From Synechococcus sp. PCC 7502 (GTDB taxonomy: Bacteria; Cyanobacteriota; Cyanobacteriia; Pseudanabaenales; Pseudanabaenaceae): a stretch of DNA of 64,000 nt. Under the pieces are notes generated by a model that made no database searches, was not told the DNA's origin, and saw only the letters and a program-made list of their open reading frames with translations. Of this stretch, positions 17,981 through 27,360 are shown piece after piece. The DNA is taken from assembly GCF_000317085.1 (NCBI RefSeq), contig NC_019702.1, positions 2,448,394 through 2,512,393 of the forward strand, read 5' to 3'. A program made the translations under genes and the position numbers. The first letter of the stretch is position 1. The number at the start of each line of letters is the position of its first letter.

Positions 17981-19225
17981 TCAATTGTATGAATTTACCA
18001 TCGATTCTAAAAGTGATGACAGGTCAGATGGTTTGTAATTTGGCACATCTTGAACTAGAGTCCTTGGCACTAATTTATTTGAAAATTCATTTAAACATTG
18101 AGGAGATTGCAAAATTGATTTTAGTTGATCGGCGATCGCTTCAGCACTAACTTCATTCAAAAGCCAACCGTTAACCCCATCTAAAACTACATCTCCACAA
18201 TAACGAGAAGCAACAATAGGCAGTTTCCATGCTTGTGCCTCTAGTTGGGTTAACCCAAAGCCGTCCGAAAGTGTTGGAAACAAAAATATATCTGCTAATT
18301 GATAGTATTGGGCTGTTTCACTTCTATTAATATGTCCTACCCAACGAATTTGGAGATGAGTTTTAAAGTATGGAGGAATTTCAATTTGCTGAGACCCGAT
18401 GATCCAAAACTCTATAGGTAAACCTGTAAGTAACTTGATCGAACTTAATACCGACGCAATGCCTTTACGTAAAATTACTTGTCCTAAAAATAAAACCCTT
18501 AACGGTCGTTCTTGAGTAAAACTTTCAGGGTAAGTGCGACTAAAATTGTTAACTTCTTCTGGTGGCGTATATATTAATGGCACGATCTGAATTTTCTGAG
18601 ACTCTATGCCTGCTTTTTCTAAAAGTTGACGTGACCAATGTGAATTAACAATAATGACATTAGCTAAACTACATTCTTCTTGCCAATCTTGCCAATACTT
18701 TGCAGGGGCGGGTTGCCAATTACCACGATATTGAGGATGGCTTTCATACTCTTGGGTCACAATTCTTTCTTCTTCAATTCCTGGATCGATTTGCCCTAGA
18801 ACTGTAGTCCATCCCTGTTGTCTCGCAAACTTAAATAGCTCTAAAGCAGCGTAGCTATAGGAAAATAAAATTGGAGGGGTGGTAAATTGTTTTGCCAGTT
18901 GAGTAAGTTTTTTAATAGCTTCTTTTTGAAACCAATGATTACGGGCAATAGTTTGCTCCCACCCAATACACTTTCGGAGTTTTTGGGCGATCTCAAAGCT
19001 AATAAGTGAGTTGTTAAAAGCATAAACTGGTACCTGTGCTAGGTCTTTATGAAAACGCTCCTTAAGTCCCGATGGAGCCAAGATGTTAAGAGGTGAGCTA
19101 GGAGTAACCCAAGCATCTGTGATTAAACATGCTAATTTTCCGTCTTGTTGCAATGCTCTGGGGATTGAGTAATGTTCCCTTGCTCCAATTTGACAGCAAA
19201 TCCAAGTTTTAGAACCTCTAATCAT
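17981..19225 (-). CDS. GT4-family glycosyltransferase
   Basis: 414 aa. The C-terminal donor-binding half carries VLFLGQVILRKGIASVLSSI and LFPTLSDGFGLTQLEAQAWKLPIVASRYCGD, where Asp replaces the first glutamate of EX7E and the second is kept. The N terminus WICCQIGAREHYSIPRAL is typical of a cyanobacterial subgroup that works in exopolysaccharide clusters. ATG 19225 overlaps the stop of the upstream GT2 gene by four bases, so the two are translationally coupled. Confidence 0.85.
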   Translation of the reverse strand: MIRGSKTWICCQIGAREHYSIPRALQQDGKLACLITDAWVTPSSPLNILAPSGLKERFHKDLAQVPVYAFNNSLISFEIAQKLRKCIGWEQTIARNHWFQKEAIKKLTQLAKQFTTPPILFSYSYAALELFKFARQQGWTTVLGQIDPGIEEERIVTQEYESHPQYRGNWQPAPAKYWQDWQEECSLANVIIVNSHWSRQLLEKAGIESQKIQIVPLIYTPPEEVNNFSRTYPESFTQERPLRVLFLGQVILRKGIASVLSSIKLLTGLPIEFWIIGSQQIEIPPYFKTHLQIRWVGHINRSETAQYYQLADIFLFPTLSDGFGLTQLEAQAWKLPIVASRYCGDVVLDGVNGWLLNEVSAEAIADQLKSILQSPQCLNEFSNKLVPRTLVQDVPNYKPSDLSSLLESMVNSYN

Positions 19226-20085
19226 GTTTTTACTGCTAATTTTCTACTTAATGCTAACGCACGAGTACTTACTGGCTGACGTTGTTTGTGATATTGTCGC
19301 AACAGTTTGGGAATTTGCCATAGTCCCTGACTAATACCATTCCACCTACCTACACTTGCTGCATATCTTACTCTATTCAAAACTTGGAGTATCCCTAATG
19401 GGAAATAGCTGGTGGGATAGCGCAAATAAGCTAGAAGGGCTGTATTAGAGATATGCGCAGCATTAATTGCGGGACTACTGTGATGGGAAAGCTGCGTGTC
19501 ATGAAATACACGAATATTATGAGATTCTAATATCTGCCACCCAAAATCTAAAAGTTGAAGTGCAATATCAGTTTCTTCCATCCCATAGGCATGCCTAAGA
19601 GGTAAGTAGCCCTGAGTCTGAAGAAAAGCATTCTTTCTCATTACACAGGCACAATTTTGAAAGGAATTAACTGCTTTAATAGAGTTTTCGCGCGGTTTTA
19701 GAGGTAAGTCCGGGCGAAGTTCCTGAGCAGCAATTACAGACGCTTGAGGATACAGTGTAAATAACTCTATAATTACGGCAAAATAATCTTTATCCAAAGG
19801 GAAAGAATCATCATCAAAATTGGCAACTATAGGATACCTTGCCTCTTTCATTAACTTATTTCTACCTCCCCCTGGTCCTTGGGTTGTATTACTACTAATC
19901 CAGCGAACAAGTGGATAGTTTTGTGATATTAAAAAATCTTCCGTTTCGCAATCACCTGCGTCAATATGGATGATTATTTCAGACGGTAAAGGAGAACAGG
20001 TAAGTATTTCATTAATACACTTTTGTAGTTGGTTAACTCGCTTATAAGTTGGAATTAAAACTGAGACTTCAAGAGTATTTAGCAT
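19222..20085 (-). CDS. GT2-family glycosyltransferase
   Basis: 287 aa, GT-A fold. VSVLIPTYKRVNQLQKCINEIL forms the nucleotide-binding start. The acidic metal motif is ANFDDDSFPLD, and HAYGMEETDIALQL carries the ED pair of the catalytic base region, with a downstream HDTQLSHH histidine cluster. It resembles rhamnosyl/galactosyl transferases of the WbbL-like group. It is coupled to the following GT4 gene. An AT-rich 249-base gap separates it from the next upstream gene, which may contain a promoter, though I see no clear boxes. Confidence 0.87.
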   Translation of the reverse strand: MLNTLEVSVLIPTYKRVNQLQKCINEILTCSPLPSEIIIHIDAGDCETEDFLISQNYPLVRWISSNTTQGPGGGRNKLMKEARYPIVANFDDDSFPLDKDYFAVIIELFTLYPQASVIAAQELRPDLPLKPRENSIKAVNSFQNCACVMRKNAFLQTQGYLPLRHAYGMEETDIALQLLDFGWQILESHNIRVFHDTQLSHHSSPAINAAHISNTALLAYLRYPTSYFPLGILQVLNRVRYAASVGRWNGISQGLWQIPKLLRQYHKQRQPVSTRALALSRKLAVKT

Positions 20086-20334
20086 TAATATTTACCACAA
20101 ATTATAAATTGAAGTAATTTTATATTTATTCTCGATACTTAATTACTTTAGCTGTGTTCCCAACTGCGATCACTCTTCTTTGAATCTTTTTAACTAAGCA
20201 TAACATTAGTGGTTTAAAGATTCATAATTTTATAAAAGTTAAATAACGAATAACTTTAAAAAACTACTCTATTTGAAAAGATTTCATTCTTTTAATCTGT
20301 ATTAAAAAACTTAACGTAAATATTCTTTGATATA

Positions 20335-21252
20335 TCATTTAGTCCTGTTATATAGTTTAATTAATGATAATAAGGTTAAACATAAAAAAACAATCAGATA
20401 ACGAAATCGACTTAAACTAAGATGCCATCGGAATGTTGCTGTGTATAATTGCCAAGCATTTTTAATTTCACCTTCCTGCAGACACCTTAAGCTAACAGGT
20501 CTAATATGTCTTGTCAATATTTGTAGTCTTTCTTTCTCTCTTATTTTTCCGCCAGGGTATTGGTCTTGTTTTTCCTGTTTTACAAGGTAACAAGTTCCAT
20601 CATAAGTTTTTTCGGTGAGTGCGATCGCACTCTGAGGATGTTGGCGATATGCTAATACAGCAGGAGAATTAATGTAAACAAATCCCTTTGCTATTCCTAA
20701 TCTTAACCACAAATCATTGTCTTCAGAGTTAATCCATTGATCTGTAAAGCCACCTACTTCTTCTAAAATATCGCGCCGAATAGTAACGGAACTAGTGAGA
20801 AAGGGATTAGCATTTTTATTTGATGCATAGAAATCTTTGTAAGCAGTGAAATTTAGTTGTGAAACTTGATCGTAATCTATCTCCTTTTCGTTATTAAAAA
20901 AGATAGAATTGCCTGCTAAAAAAGCAGGCTTATTTGTTTCTCTAATAACTTTTTCGTACACTTTTAAAGTCCACGGAAACCATATATCATCACTGTCAAG
21001 AAAAGCAATATACTCTCCTTGAGAATTTTTAATACCAAGATTTCTAGCTTTCCCTGGACCTTGATTTTGCTGGGTGAATACTTTTATTCGACTACCATAT
21101 TTTATTAAAATATCAATAGTATTATCTGTAGAACCATCATCAACAATAATAATTTCGTAATTATCATTAGATTGATTCAAGATCGAGTCAATTGTTTTTT
21201 GAATTAAGCTGTCTCTATTAAAGACAGGAATAACAACAGAGAATAATACCAT
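20335..21252 (-). CDS. GT2-family glycosyltransferase
   Basis: 305 aa from ATG 21252. The frame is open to a TTG at 21279 that would overlap the upstream gene by 8 bases, but FSVVIPVFNRDSLIQKTI is the standard GT2 start. It has VDDGSTDNT, the DXD-type AFLDSDDIWFP, a WINSEDNDLWLRLG base motif, and a C-terminal hydrophobic helix (about 285-302) that may tether it to the membrane. The codon composition is AT-rich with one HIP1 site, suggesting a transferred cassette. Confidence 0.88.
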   Translation of the reverse strand: MVLFSVVIPVFNRDSLIQKTIDSILNQSNDNYEIIIVDDGSTDNTIDILIKYGSRIKVFTQQNQGPGKARNLGIKNSQGEYIAFLDSDDIWFPWTLKVYEKVIRETNKPAFLAGNSIFFNNEKEIDYDQVSQLNFTAYKDFYASNKNANPFLTSSVTIRRDILEEVGGFTDQWINSEDNDLWLRLGIAKGFVYINSPAVLAYRQHPQSAIALTEKTYDGTCYLVKQEKQDQYPGGKIREKERLQILTRHIRPVSLRCLQEGEIKNAWQLYTATFRWHLSLSRFRYLIVFLCLTLLSLIKLYNRTK

Positions 21253-21271
21253 ATAATATTTTTTTAACAGG

Positions 21272-22129
21272 TTAATCAAACATACCTGAATTAAAGTCTT
21301 GTTTAAACAAATTTATTTTTTCCTCCAACTGGTCTAACTTATGATTGATCACAAAATCTTTACTTAACCTAAATTGAGACTGACGCATAAGTTTTTGAAG
21401 ATAAGACACCATTCTTTTAACTTCAATATATTTGAAAATCGGATTTACCTTGGTAAACCTATTAAATCTATAAAACCGATTAATTTGGTATTCGATACCT
21501 AATGATTGGCAAAAATCTGTCCATTTAAAATCAGGTATGCCTGCATTAGATTTTAGGGAAATCCAAGGTACTCGCAGTGCGTCAGCTACTATTGCACCAT
21601 GCATTGCGGCGCTAATTACAAGTTCAGATTTACTAATTTCTTGAAGAACTTTTTCCACTTCCCAACGTGGATCAATACAAATATAGTTTAGTTCTCGACA
21701 AACTTCTAAAAATATTTCTGGGCTATCTTCCATCTCAAACGCAAAAGGAATAAAAGCCAATTTGTACTTTTTACTTGTATCAGTAGGACGATAAACTTTG
21801 TTTACTAAAATAGCAGTATCAGCTATTCCTAATTCTGCTGGAATGTTGAGCGCAGCAGCAGTAAGAGGACCCCTGACACAATATATTTTCCATGTATCAT
21901 CTATTTGGGGAGGTCTGCCAAAACCATGACCAGTACCAAAAATAACAGTGCGTTTGAATTTTGGTAAATTTTCATTCAGCAGTGTTCCAAATCCTACAAA
22001 TGCGGTGTCAGAATCATCTTCACTAAAAACTCCAGGTAAAAGTTTTGGCCAAAGCCAACTATTGAGATCGTCTCCAAAGTTTCCAAAGGGAACGTAAGCT
22101 CTATTTTTATTTGAATAGTATAATTTCAT
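21272..22129 (-). CDS. Polysaccharide pyruvyl transferase family protein
   Basis: 285 aa. The opening KLYYSNKN...GNFGDDLNSWLWPKLLP, the FGTGHGFGRPP and CVRGPLTAAALN segments, and ELVISAAMHGAIVADALRVPWI are typical of the CsaB/WcaK pyruvyl transferase fold. These enzymes add ketal-linked pyruvate from PEP to sugar residues, giving the polymer negative charge. It is the first gene of the minus-strand run before the IS5-type insertion. It carries no signal peptide and is presumably cytosolic, acting on lipid-linked units. Confidence 0.85.
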   Translation of the reverse strand: MKLYYSNKNRAYVPFGNFGDDLNSWLWPKLLPGVFSEDDSDTAFVGFGTLLNENLPKFKRTVIFGTGHGFGRPPQIDDTWKIYCVRGPLTAAALNIPAELGIADTAILVNKVYRPTDTSKKYKLAFIPFAFEMEDSPEIFLEVCRELNYICIDPRWEVEKVLQEISKSELVISAAMHGAIVADALRVPWISLKSNAGIPDFKWTDFCQSLGIEYQINRFYRFNRFTKVNPIFKYIEVKRMVSYLQKLMRQSQFRLSKDFVINHKLDQLEEKINLFKQDFNSGMFD

Positions 22130-22164
22130 TATTATTTATTTAGTTACAACAGTAGTCAGCATAG

Positions 22165-22178
22165 GGTAGTGCGTCAAA
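22165..22178 (+). repeat. Isolated 14-bp match to the IS1-type terminus
   Basis: GGTAGTGCGTCAAA equals the outer 14 bases of the IS1-type right inverted repeat. The element body is absent. A GCACTACC occurs at 23186-23193, directly after the IS5-type element, so the two could be the ends of a short (about 135 bp) MITE-like unit into which the IS5 element jumped. Low certainty, because the right end matches over only 8 bases. Confidence 0.4.
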
Positions 22179-22291
22179 TATGTCTAGTATGTCCATTTAC
22201 CAAGGATTTTGGGCTTTATCCTTTACGGTGTAGAAATTATTGCCTGTAAAAGCTTCAGCAAGTGTTACAGATTTGCCCACACTTTTGTATA

Positions 22292-23181
22292 GAGCCTGTT
22301 TCATATCTATTATGAGCAAGATGTATGATGCTTAGAAAATGCTAAATCCATACTCAAGTAGCCTAACAGATAAAGAATGGGAAATTATAGAACCATTGCT
22401 CCCAAAGAAAAAGCAAACTAGACCGCCAACTTGGACAAAAAGACAAATTTTAGACGGCATACTCTACCAACTCAAAAACGGCTGTAATTGGCGAGATATG
22501 CCCCGAGACTTACCACCATTCTCTACAGTGTATCGATACTACAAGGAGTGGAAAGATACAGGTACATTTACTGCGATTATGGAAGCTTTGCATTCAACAG
22601 CCCGTGAACAGTCAAAAAAAATCAAAATGGACAACTTTAATCATCATTGACTCACAAGCAGTGAAAAATACTTGTAATGCAAGTATAGAATCCAAGGGCT
22701 TCTGCTCCTACAAAGCAACTAACGGGATCAAAAGACATTTAGCCGTTGACACTCTGGGATTTCCTTTCTTTACCTATTTAACAAGAGCAAATGTATCAGA
22801 TGACCAAGGACTGATTGAGATGTTAACGTTTAACATTGATTACTTCAAATCGAAGCCAGATGACATTACCCTAACTACGATATTGCTGGATAGTGGTTAT
22901 CATATCGAAAAATTGACGACTGATTTACAGAAGGTTTATCCTGAGATTATGACTAAGATTAGGTTTGAAATTTCTCCTAAGGTATCAAAGCAACAGAAGG
23001 CAGAAAAAGGTCTGTCTGGGTTTGTAGTTGTGCCGACAAGGTGGGTACTTGGGTTGAAAGATGCAAAATCTTAGTTAAGAACTTTGAGAGAACTCTTTTT
23101 AATGCTACGGCTAAACTCAATCTTTGCTTTATTCGTTTGATGCTAAAAACAATTGCTACTCATGAGATATGAAACAGGCTC
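22292..23181 (+). mobile_element. IS5-family-like insertion sequence, copy A (890 bp)
   Basis: Perfect 17-bp terminal inverted repeats GAGCCTGTTTCATATCT / AGATATGAAACAGGCTC, flanked by TATA on both sides (22288-22291 and 23182-23185), consistent with duplication of a TA-type target. A second copy at 28961-29850 gives the same boundaries. It sits between the pyruvyl transferase gene and a GT2 gene in the polysaccharide cluster, separating the cluster into two parts. Confidence 0.93.
22339..23172 (+). pseudogene. IS5-type transposase, copy A, with frame break before the catalytic Glu
   Basis: ORF A (22339-22650, 103 aa) has the N-terminal LTDKEWEIIEPLLP domain. The reading then must move at the A-run near 22616 into the frame of ORF B (22604-23074), which carries the first two acids of the DDE triad in IIIDSQAVKNT and TILLDSGYH. 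ORF B ends early with PTRWVLGLKDAKS. In another frame WVERCKILVKNFERTL continues to 23172. A short deletion just after PTRWV removes the usual VERxNAW region with the catalytic glutamate and breaks the frame. The A-run shift may be programmed; the second break looks like a true lesion. Confidence 0.82.
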
Positions 23182-23256
23182 TATAGCACTACCAGAATTA
23201 GATAGTAAAATCATCTACATATTTGGATTTTACACGCTGTATTTTCCAAATGATCA

Positions 23257-24084
23257 CTAAGGCCAAAGACCAACACTATGCGCTAATGTTTTCAGCATTC
23301 TTTTGGGCAAAGATTCCAAATGATTAGGTAATTTGGCTGTGTCTATAATAAAGTTTCCATCTTGGTTGTCATAATTTAGCTGTTCAGAATTGGCAATTTT
23401 TTTTCTCCAATCTTTTTCTAGAGCATGATCCCAACCAGGAAAGCCCCTCTCTCTAGCAAGACGGCGAGTATCCAATCTTTTTTGAATTTGTTCAGGAGTT
23501 CTATATTTATAGTGCTTATAAAAAATACGTTCTTTATTAACTACCCCTAAATGTTTTGGCCATTGCCACTGATCACTATCCCAAATTAATCCATCACGAT
23601 ACTTGAAAAACCTTATCTCAGAGTTTTCAATTTTATAAAATCTGAGTGATAATAAAAGGCTAGGTATTGGTTGATTAAAATCTAGTAAATCTATATCTTT
23701 TATTGTGAGATAATACTCTACTGCAATACCCCAAATCACATGGTTAAGAGGATTGACTTTAGCAAGAAATGTGTGCGGAGACTCAATATAGAATTCGTCT
23801 GCATCAAGCCGACACCACCAATCACCTGCTTTGGATCTATGTCTAAAAGCGTTAAATACCTCTCCTCTTAGGGATTCTTGAAAAGCCTTATCATCTTGTT
23901 TCCAAGGAATAATTTGTTCGTTCTGAATTGAAAGAACTTTTTCCCACGTCCCATCAGTACTTCCATTATCATAAACGTAGATATAATCAGACCACTGACA
24001 AGCCTGTTCTAAGCAATAATCAATAATATCAACTTCATTTTTGACTAGGCAAATTGAGTGAATTTTAAAATCATTATTTGACAT
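23257..24084 (-). CDS. GT2-like glycosyltransferase
   Basis: 275 aa. IHSICLVKNEVDIIDYCLEQACQWSDYIYVYDNGSTDGT and the DXD-type CRLDADEFYI identify a GT-A enzyme of the GT2/DUF4422-like group that uses VKNE at its start. The C-terminal part contains an arginine-rich KRLDTRRLARERGFPGWDHAL stretch. It lies just outside the IS5-type element and belongs functionally to the polysaccharide cluster. The acceptor is unknown. Confidence 0.83.
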   Translation of the reverse strand: MSNNDFKIHSICLVKNEVDIIDYCLEQACQWSDYIYVYDNGSTDGTWEKVLSIQNEQIIPWKQDDKAFQESLRGEVFNAFRHRSKAGDWWCRLDADEFYIESPHTFLAKVNPLNHVIWGIAVEYYLTIKDIDLLDFNQPIPSLLLSLRFYKIENSEIRFFKYRDGLIWDSDQWQWPKHLGVVNKERIFYKHYKYRTPEQIQKRLDTRRLARERGFPGWDHALEKDWRKKIANSEQLNYDNQDGNFIIDTAKLPNHLESLPKRMLKTLAHSVGLWP

Positions 24085-24196
24085 AAATTCTTCTTATAAA
24101 AACGGTGATTTTTTATTTACCTCGTATCTTGCGACTAGGTAGAAACTACAGGTAGTTATGCTTCTAATCGCCTAGCGAGAAGTTTAAGGCATTATA

Positions 24197-25159
24197 CTAT
24201 GAGGTACTAAATCTATTGGTGTGAACTTTTCTTTTCCAAAGAGCAATTTCTTCAGCTAGAGAAAAACCAAGGATTTGGTATGCCAAACGATACAATTTTG
24301 GGGCTGATTGTTCTGATGGCATAAATTTTTTATCTGTGTTATGGATAGTGGCAATTACTTGACTAGCCCAAGTTGCATTTGACAACCAAATTATTCTGGC
24401 ATTTTCAAATCTAGTTTGGTTTATGGCATTTTGTCGAGATTGAGTTAGTTGATTGATATCTTTGAGATGTTGCTCGATTTTATCTTGAATGGCTAAAAGT
24501 TGACGATGGGTTTCAGACTTATCTCTCTTACAGACTGTTGACTCACTCCATTGCCTATAAACTGAGTCAGCTTCGCTAAAGTACTCAAACTTCTTTCCGG
24601 CAATGAGCAACCGCAAATAAAGTTCATGTTCTTGGCAGCAGGGCTGATTAACCTTCCAGCCACCGACATCAGTAATAGCTTGCTTACGCCATAGTGGACT
24701 GCCCGTTTGAGGAAGATACCATCTAGCAAGTAATATCCAAGGATCATGAGGTTCTGGGATAGGTAGAATTTCTTGCTTTACAATTTCTGATTCCCAGTAC
24801 TCAAGAAGACTAGGACTAAAAATTATATCTACGCTTGGAACTGTTTTCAGAAAATTAATTTGTTGTGCGACTTTATCTGGAAGTAGGTAATCATCGGCAT
24901 CTAAATATTGCAACCATTCTCCTGTACTGAGTTCCAATAGACGATTACGAGTAACATTTCCGCCCTTATTTGCCCCTGTTTCCCAACGAATTTTGTCACC
25001 AAAGCTTTTAATGATTTCTAGGCTGTGATCAGTTGACCCATCATCGACAACAATTACTTCTTTGTTTAAGTAAGTCTGATTTAACGCACTTTCTATAGCT
25101 TGGGCAATCCAGCGATCGGCGTTGTAGCAAGGAATCAGAATGCTGACTTTGGGGTTCAT
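24197..25159 (-). CDS. GT2-family glycosyltransferase
   Basis: 320 aa from ATG 25159; a TTG at 25165 is in frame but unnecessary. It has KVSILIPCYNADRWIAQAIESALNQ, VVDDGSTDHSLEI, the metal-binding QYLDADDYLLPDKV and CCQEHELYLRLLIAGKKF. It is the first gene of the minus-strand polysaccharide run; the 150 bases upstream are AT-rich and could hold its promoter. Confidence 0.87.
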   Translation of the reverse strand: MNPKVSILIPCYNADRWIAQAIESALNQTYLNKEVIVVDDGSTDHSLEIIKSFGDKIRWETGANKGGNVTRNRLLELSTGEWLQYLDADDYLLPDKVAQQINFLKTVPSVDIIFSPSLLEYWESEIVKQEILPIPEPHDPWILLARWYLPQTGSPLWRKQAITDVGGWKVNQPCCQEHELYLRLLIAGKKFEYFSEADSVYRQWSESTVCKRDKSETHRQLLAIQDKIEQHLKDINQLTQSRQNAINQTRFENARIIWLSNATWASQVIATIHNTDKKFMPSEQSAPKLYRLAYQILGFSLAEEIALWKRKVHTNRFSTS

Positions 25160-25323
25160 AGGCAATTTATGAGATTAAAAACGGAAAGTTATTTCAAGGG
25201 ATCGATTTTATTGGCGTAAGAGTAATAATTATAAAAAATTATTTTAATATATAGGCAACTAAAGCGCAGTCAAGATTTCAAAGATAAAAGATAAAAAGGA
25301 TAAGGTTTAGTAGATGTTAATAA

Positions 25324-25968
25324 CTAGTTCCAGCCATGTTCCGCTAAAAAGTCTGAGGTAATTGCTGATTGTTGTCTCTGATTTTGGCGATCGCTTTTCA
25401 TGAATTTTTCCACATATTTTCCTAGCATATCTGCTTCTAAATTAACGCTACTACCGATTTGCAGGTATTTTAAATTAGTGGAATCATAGGTATGGGGAAT
25501 TACGGCAGTACTAAACCATGTACCCAAACCATTACACTGAGCCACAGTTAAACTAATACCATTAATGGCGATACTGCCCTTAGAAATAATATAGCGACCT
25601 AATTCTTCGGGTGCAGAAAAGCTAATTTCCCAAGCGCCGCCCGTCATTTTACTTTCACATAATGCTCCCACCCCATCAATATGTCCAGTCACAAAATGTC
25701 CACCAAGGCGATCTCCGACAGCCAAAGCCATTTCCAAATTAACAGGTGGTAGATTTCCTGCCCCCAAATTTGAACGGCTTAGGGTTTCAGGGGAGACATC
25801 GGCAATAAAACCCCTAGCTAAAATCTCAGCCACGGTTAAGCAAACACCATTTACTGCCACACTATCTCCGATCGCCAGATTTGATCGAATTTCGGGACAG
25901 CTAATTGTGAGTTGTCCATTGCTATAGCGTTCAATTTTGCCTATGGTTTGGATTAGTCCTGTAAACAT
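25324..25968 (-). CDS. ribE: Riboflavin synthase, alpha chain
   Basis: 214 aa with two lumazine-binding repeats. The first starts MFTGLIQTIGKI and contains SVAVNGVCLTV; the second contains GSIAINGISLTV and VNLEADMLGKYV. It condenses two 6,7-dimethyl-8-ribityllumazine molecules to riboflavin, supplying FMN and FAD. No FMN riboswitch is visible in the 52 bases between it and the upstream nuclease gene. It may be co-transcribed with that gene. Confidence 0.95.
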   Translation of the reverse strand: MFTGLIQTIGKIERYSNGQLTISCPEIRSNLAIGDSVAVNGVCLTVAEILARGFIADVSPETLSRSNLGAGNLPPVNLEMALAVGDRLGGHFVTGHIDGVGALCESKMTGGAWEISFSAPEELGRYIISKGSIAINGISLTVAQCNGLGTWFSTAVIPHTYDSTNLKYLQIGSSVNLEADMLGKYVEKFMKSDRQNQRQQSAITSDFLAEHGWN

Positions 25969-26020
25969 AATTTTGTGGACATTTCTTAAGGAAATTACTT
26001 TGGGATTTAATTGGATTTAA

Positions 26021-27358
26021 TTACAGCTGTATGGTCAGTTGTCTTTGGGACTGATCTTCTTGTCCTGACTTGGAATTAATTTCTAGTTTATCCCCTTCTT
26101 GGTTGTCATTTTTAGGATCGATCTTCATGCTATTGATAAAACTTTCAGTATTTCCCTCTAGGAGAGAGTGAGTTGCGGAAATTAGATCAGCTTCATAATT
26201 TTTTAAATCATTACGACTAGACAGATAAGCTTTAAGGGCAGAAATTGGGTCAAGGATTTCACCTTTATTTAATTCTGGAAGACGGGCTCGATTAACTAGG
26301 CTGACAACTTCAGGAATAATTGTGTAGTTATGTGCCTTTGCCAGTGATTGATGTAAAACTTGGTGATCAATTTGGGCAATTTGTTCAGGCTTGACAATAT
26401 AAATTAAACGGGCGATCGCTTCGCTTAGATCAACTTCTGCTAATTTAGCTAAAATTAGAGCTTGGGGATGATCTGTAGAAGTTACATCAACTTTGACTGT
26501 GCGAAAAGGTCTAGTCTGTAATGGACAAAACTCAAATTTAGTATTACCTTTCTTAACTTCAATCCAGCAATAGCCTTTTTCTTCCTTTTCTTCGCCAAAA
26601 TCTACCCTTTCAATACTACCTGGATAAACTACCAAGGGATTTTCAAATAAAACCTGATGCTTATGCACATGCCCCAGTGCCACGTAATCAAATTCCTCTC
26701 GACAAAGTAAATTCAAAGGAATGGTAAAACCTTTACCTGCTGCTAAAAACCTCTCTGCTCCATAGGTGGCTCGATCTACCATCACATGTGCCAAAAGAAT
26801 TGTGGGAATATTAGGGTCTAGTTGCCGAATTTCACCTTCTAATACTACTTTCAAGCGATCTATTAATAAATTACCCACCTCTGTCATTGATAAACCATCG
26901 GTATCGTTGCGGGTTAGTAAAGCGGAACGGGTGAGCCAAGGCAAAGTAACTACTTGAATATTGCCAACTTTAGTACTAATTCGATGGGTTTCAAGGCGAT
27001 CGCCCACCACAAAACCGGGTACTGCCAAACTACGATAAATTGCTAAACTCGCCCCACCTTGTCCTTGGGAATGTTGATCATGATTGCCCACTAATAACAC
27101 CGTCGGAATTTGGGCATCGGCAAGGCGACGAAATTGGGTGGCAAATAATTGTTGGACTAGTGGCGCAGGCGTAGCATCAGGAAAGGCATCGCCCCCAAAT
27201 AGTACCAGATCGGCTGGCTCCAAAATTGCCCGATCTATACAGGTAGTTAGTGCTTTAGTGAAATCTTCAAGCCTCGTATTTAAGCCAGTTTGGGGATTAA
27301 TCCGCCCGTGGGTAGTGCTGCCGAGGTGAATATCTGATAAATGTAGAACTTTGATCAT
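26021..27358 (-). CDS. sbcD: SbcD-like metallophosphoesterase (DNA exonuclease)
   Basis: 445 aa. The five calcineurin-like phosphoesterase motifs are in order: HLSDIHLGS near residue 6, LFGGDAFPD near 53, LVGNHDQHS near 93, LLAHVMVD near 190 and LGHVHKHQ near 230. These are the Mre11/SbcD metal ligands. SbcD pairs with SbcC to cut hairpin and protein-blocked DNA ends. SbcC is not in the window. The C-terminal 50 residues are polar and variable. The downstream ribE and upstream membrane gene (2-base gap) are on the same strand. Confidence 0.85.
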   Translation of the reverse strand: MIKVLHLSDIHLGSTTHGRINPQTGLNTRLEDFTKALTTCIDRAILEPADLVLFGGDAFPDATPAPLVQQLFATQFRRLADAQIPTVLLVGNHDQHSQGQGGASLAIYRSLAVPGFVVGDRLETHRISTKVGNIQVVTLPWLTRSALLTRNDTDGLSMTEVGNLLIDRLKVVLEGEIRQLDPNIPTILLAHVMVDRATYGAERFLAAGKGFTIPLNLLCREEFDYVALGHVHKHQVLFENPLVVYPGSIERVDFGEEKEEKGYCWIEVKKGNTKFEFCPLQTRPFRTVKVDVTSTDHPQALILAKLAEVDLSEAIARLIYIVKPEQIAQIDHQVLHQSLAKAHNYTIIPEVVSLVNRARLPELNKGEILDPISALKAYLSSRNDLKNYEADLISATHSLLEGNTESFINSMKIDPKNDNQEGDKLEINSKSGQEDQSQRQLTIQL

Positions 27359-27360
27359 GG

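Noticed and set aside
20915-20933. GCCTGCTAAAAAAGCAGGC hairpin, terminator-like
   Set aside because: It lies well inside a conserved GT2 coding region, encoding PAFLAG, and no T-run follows the stem.
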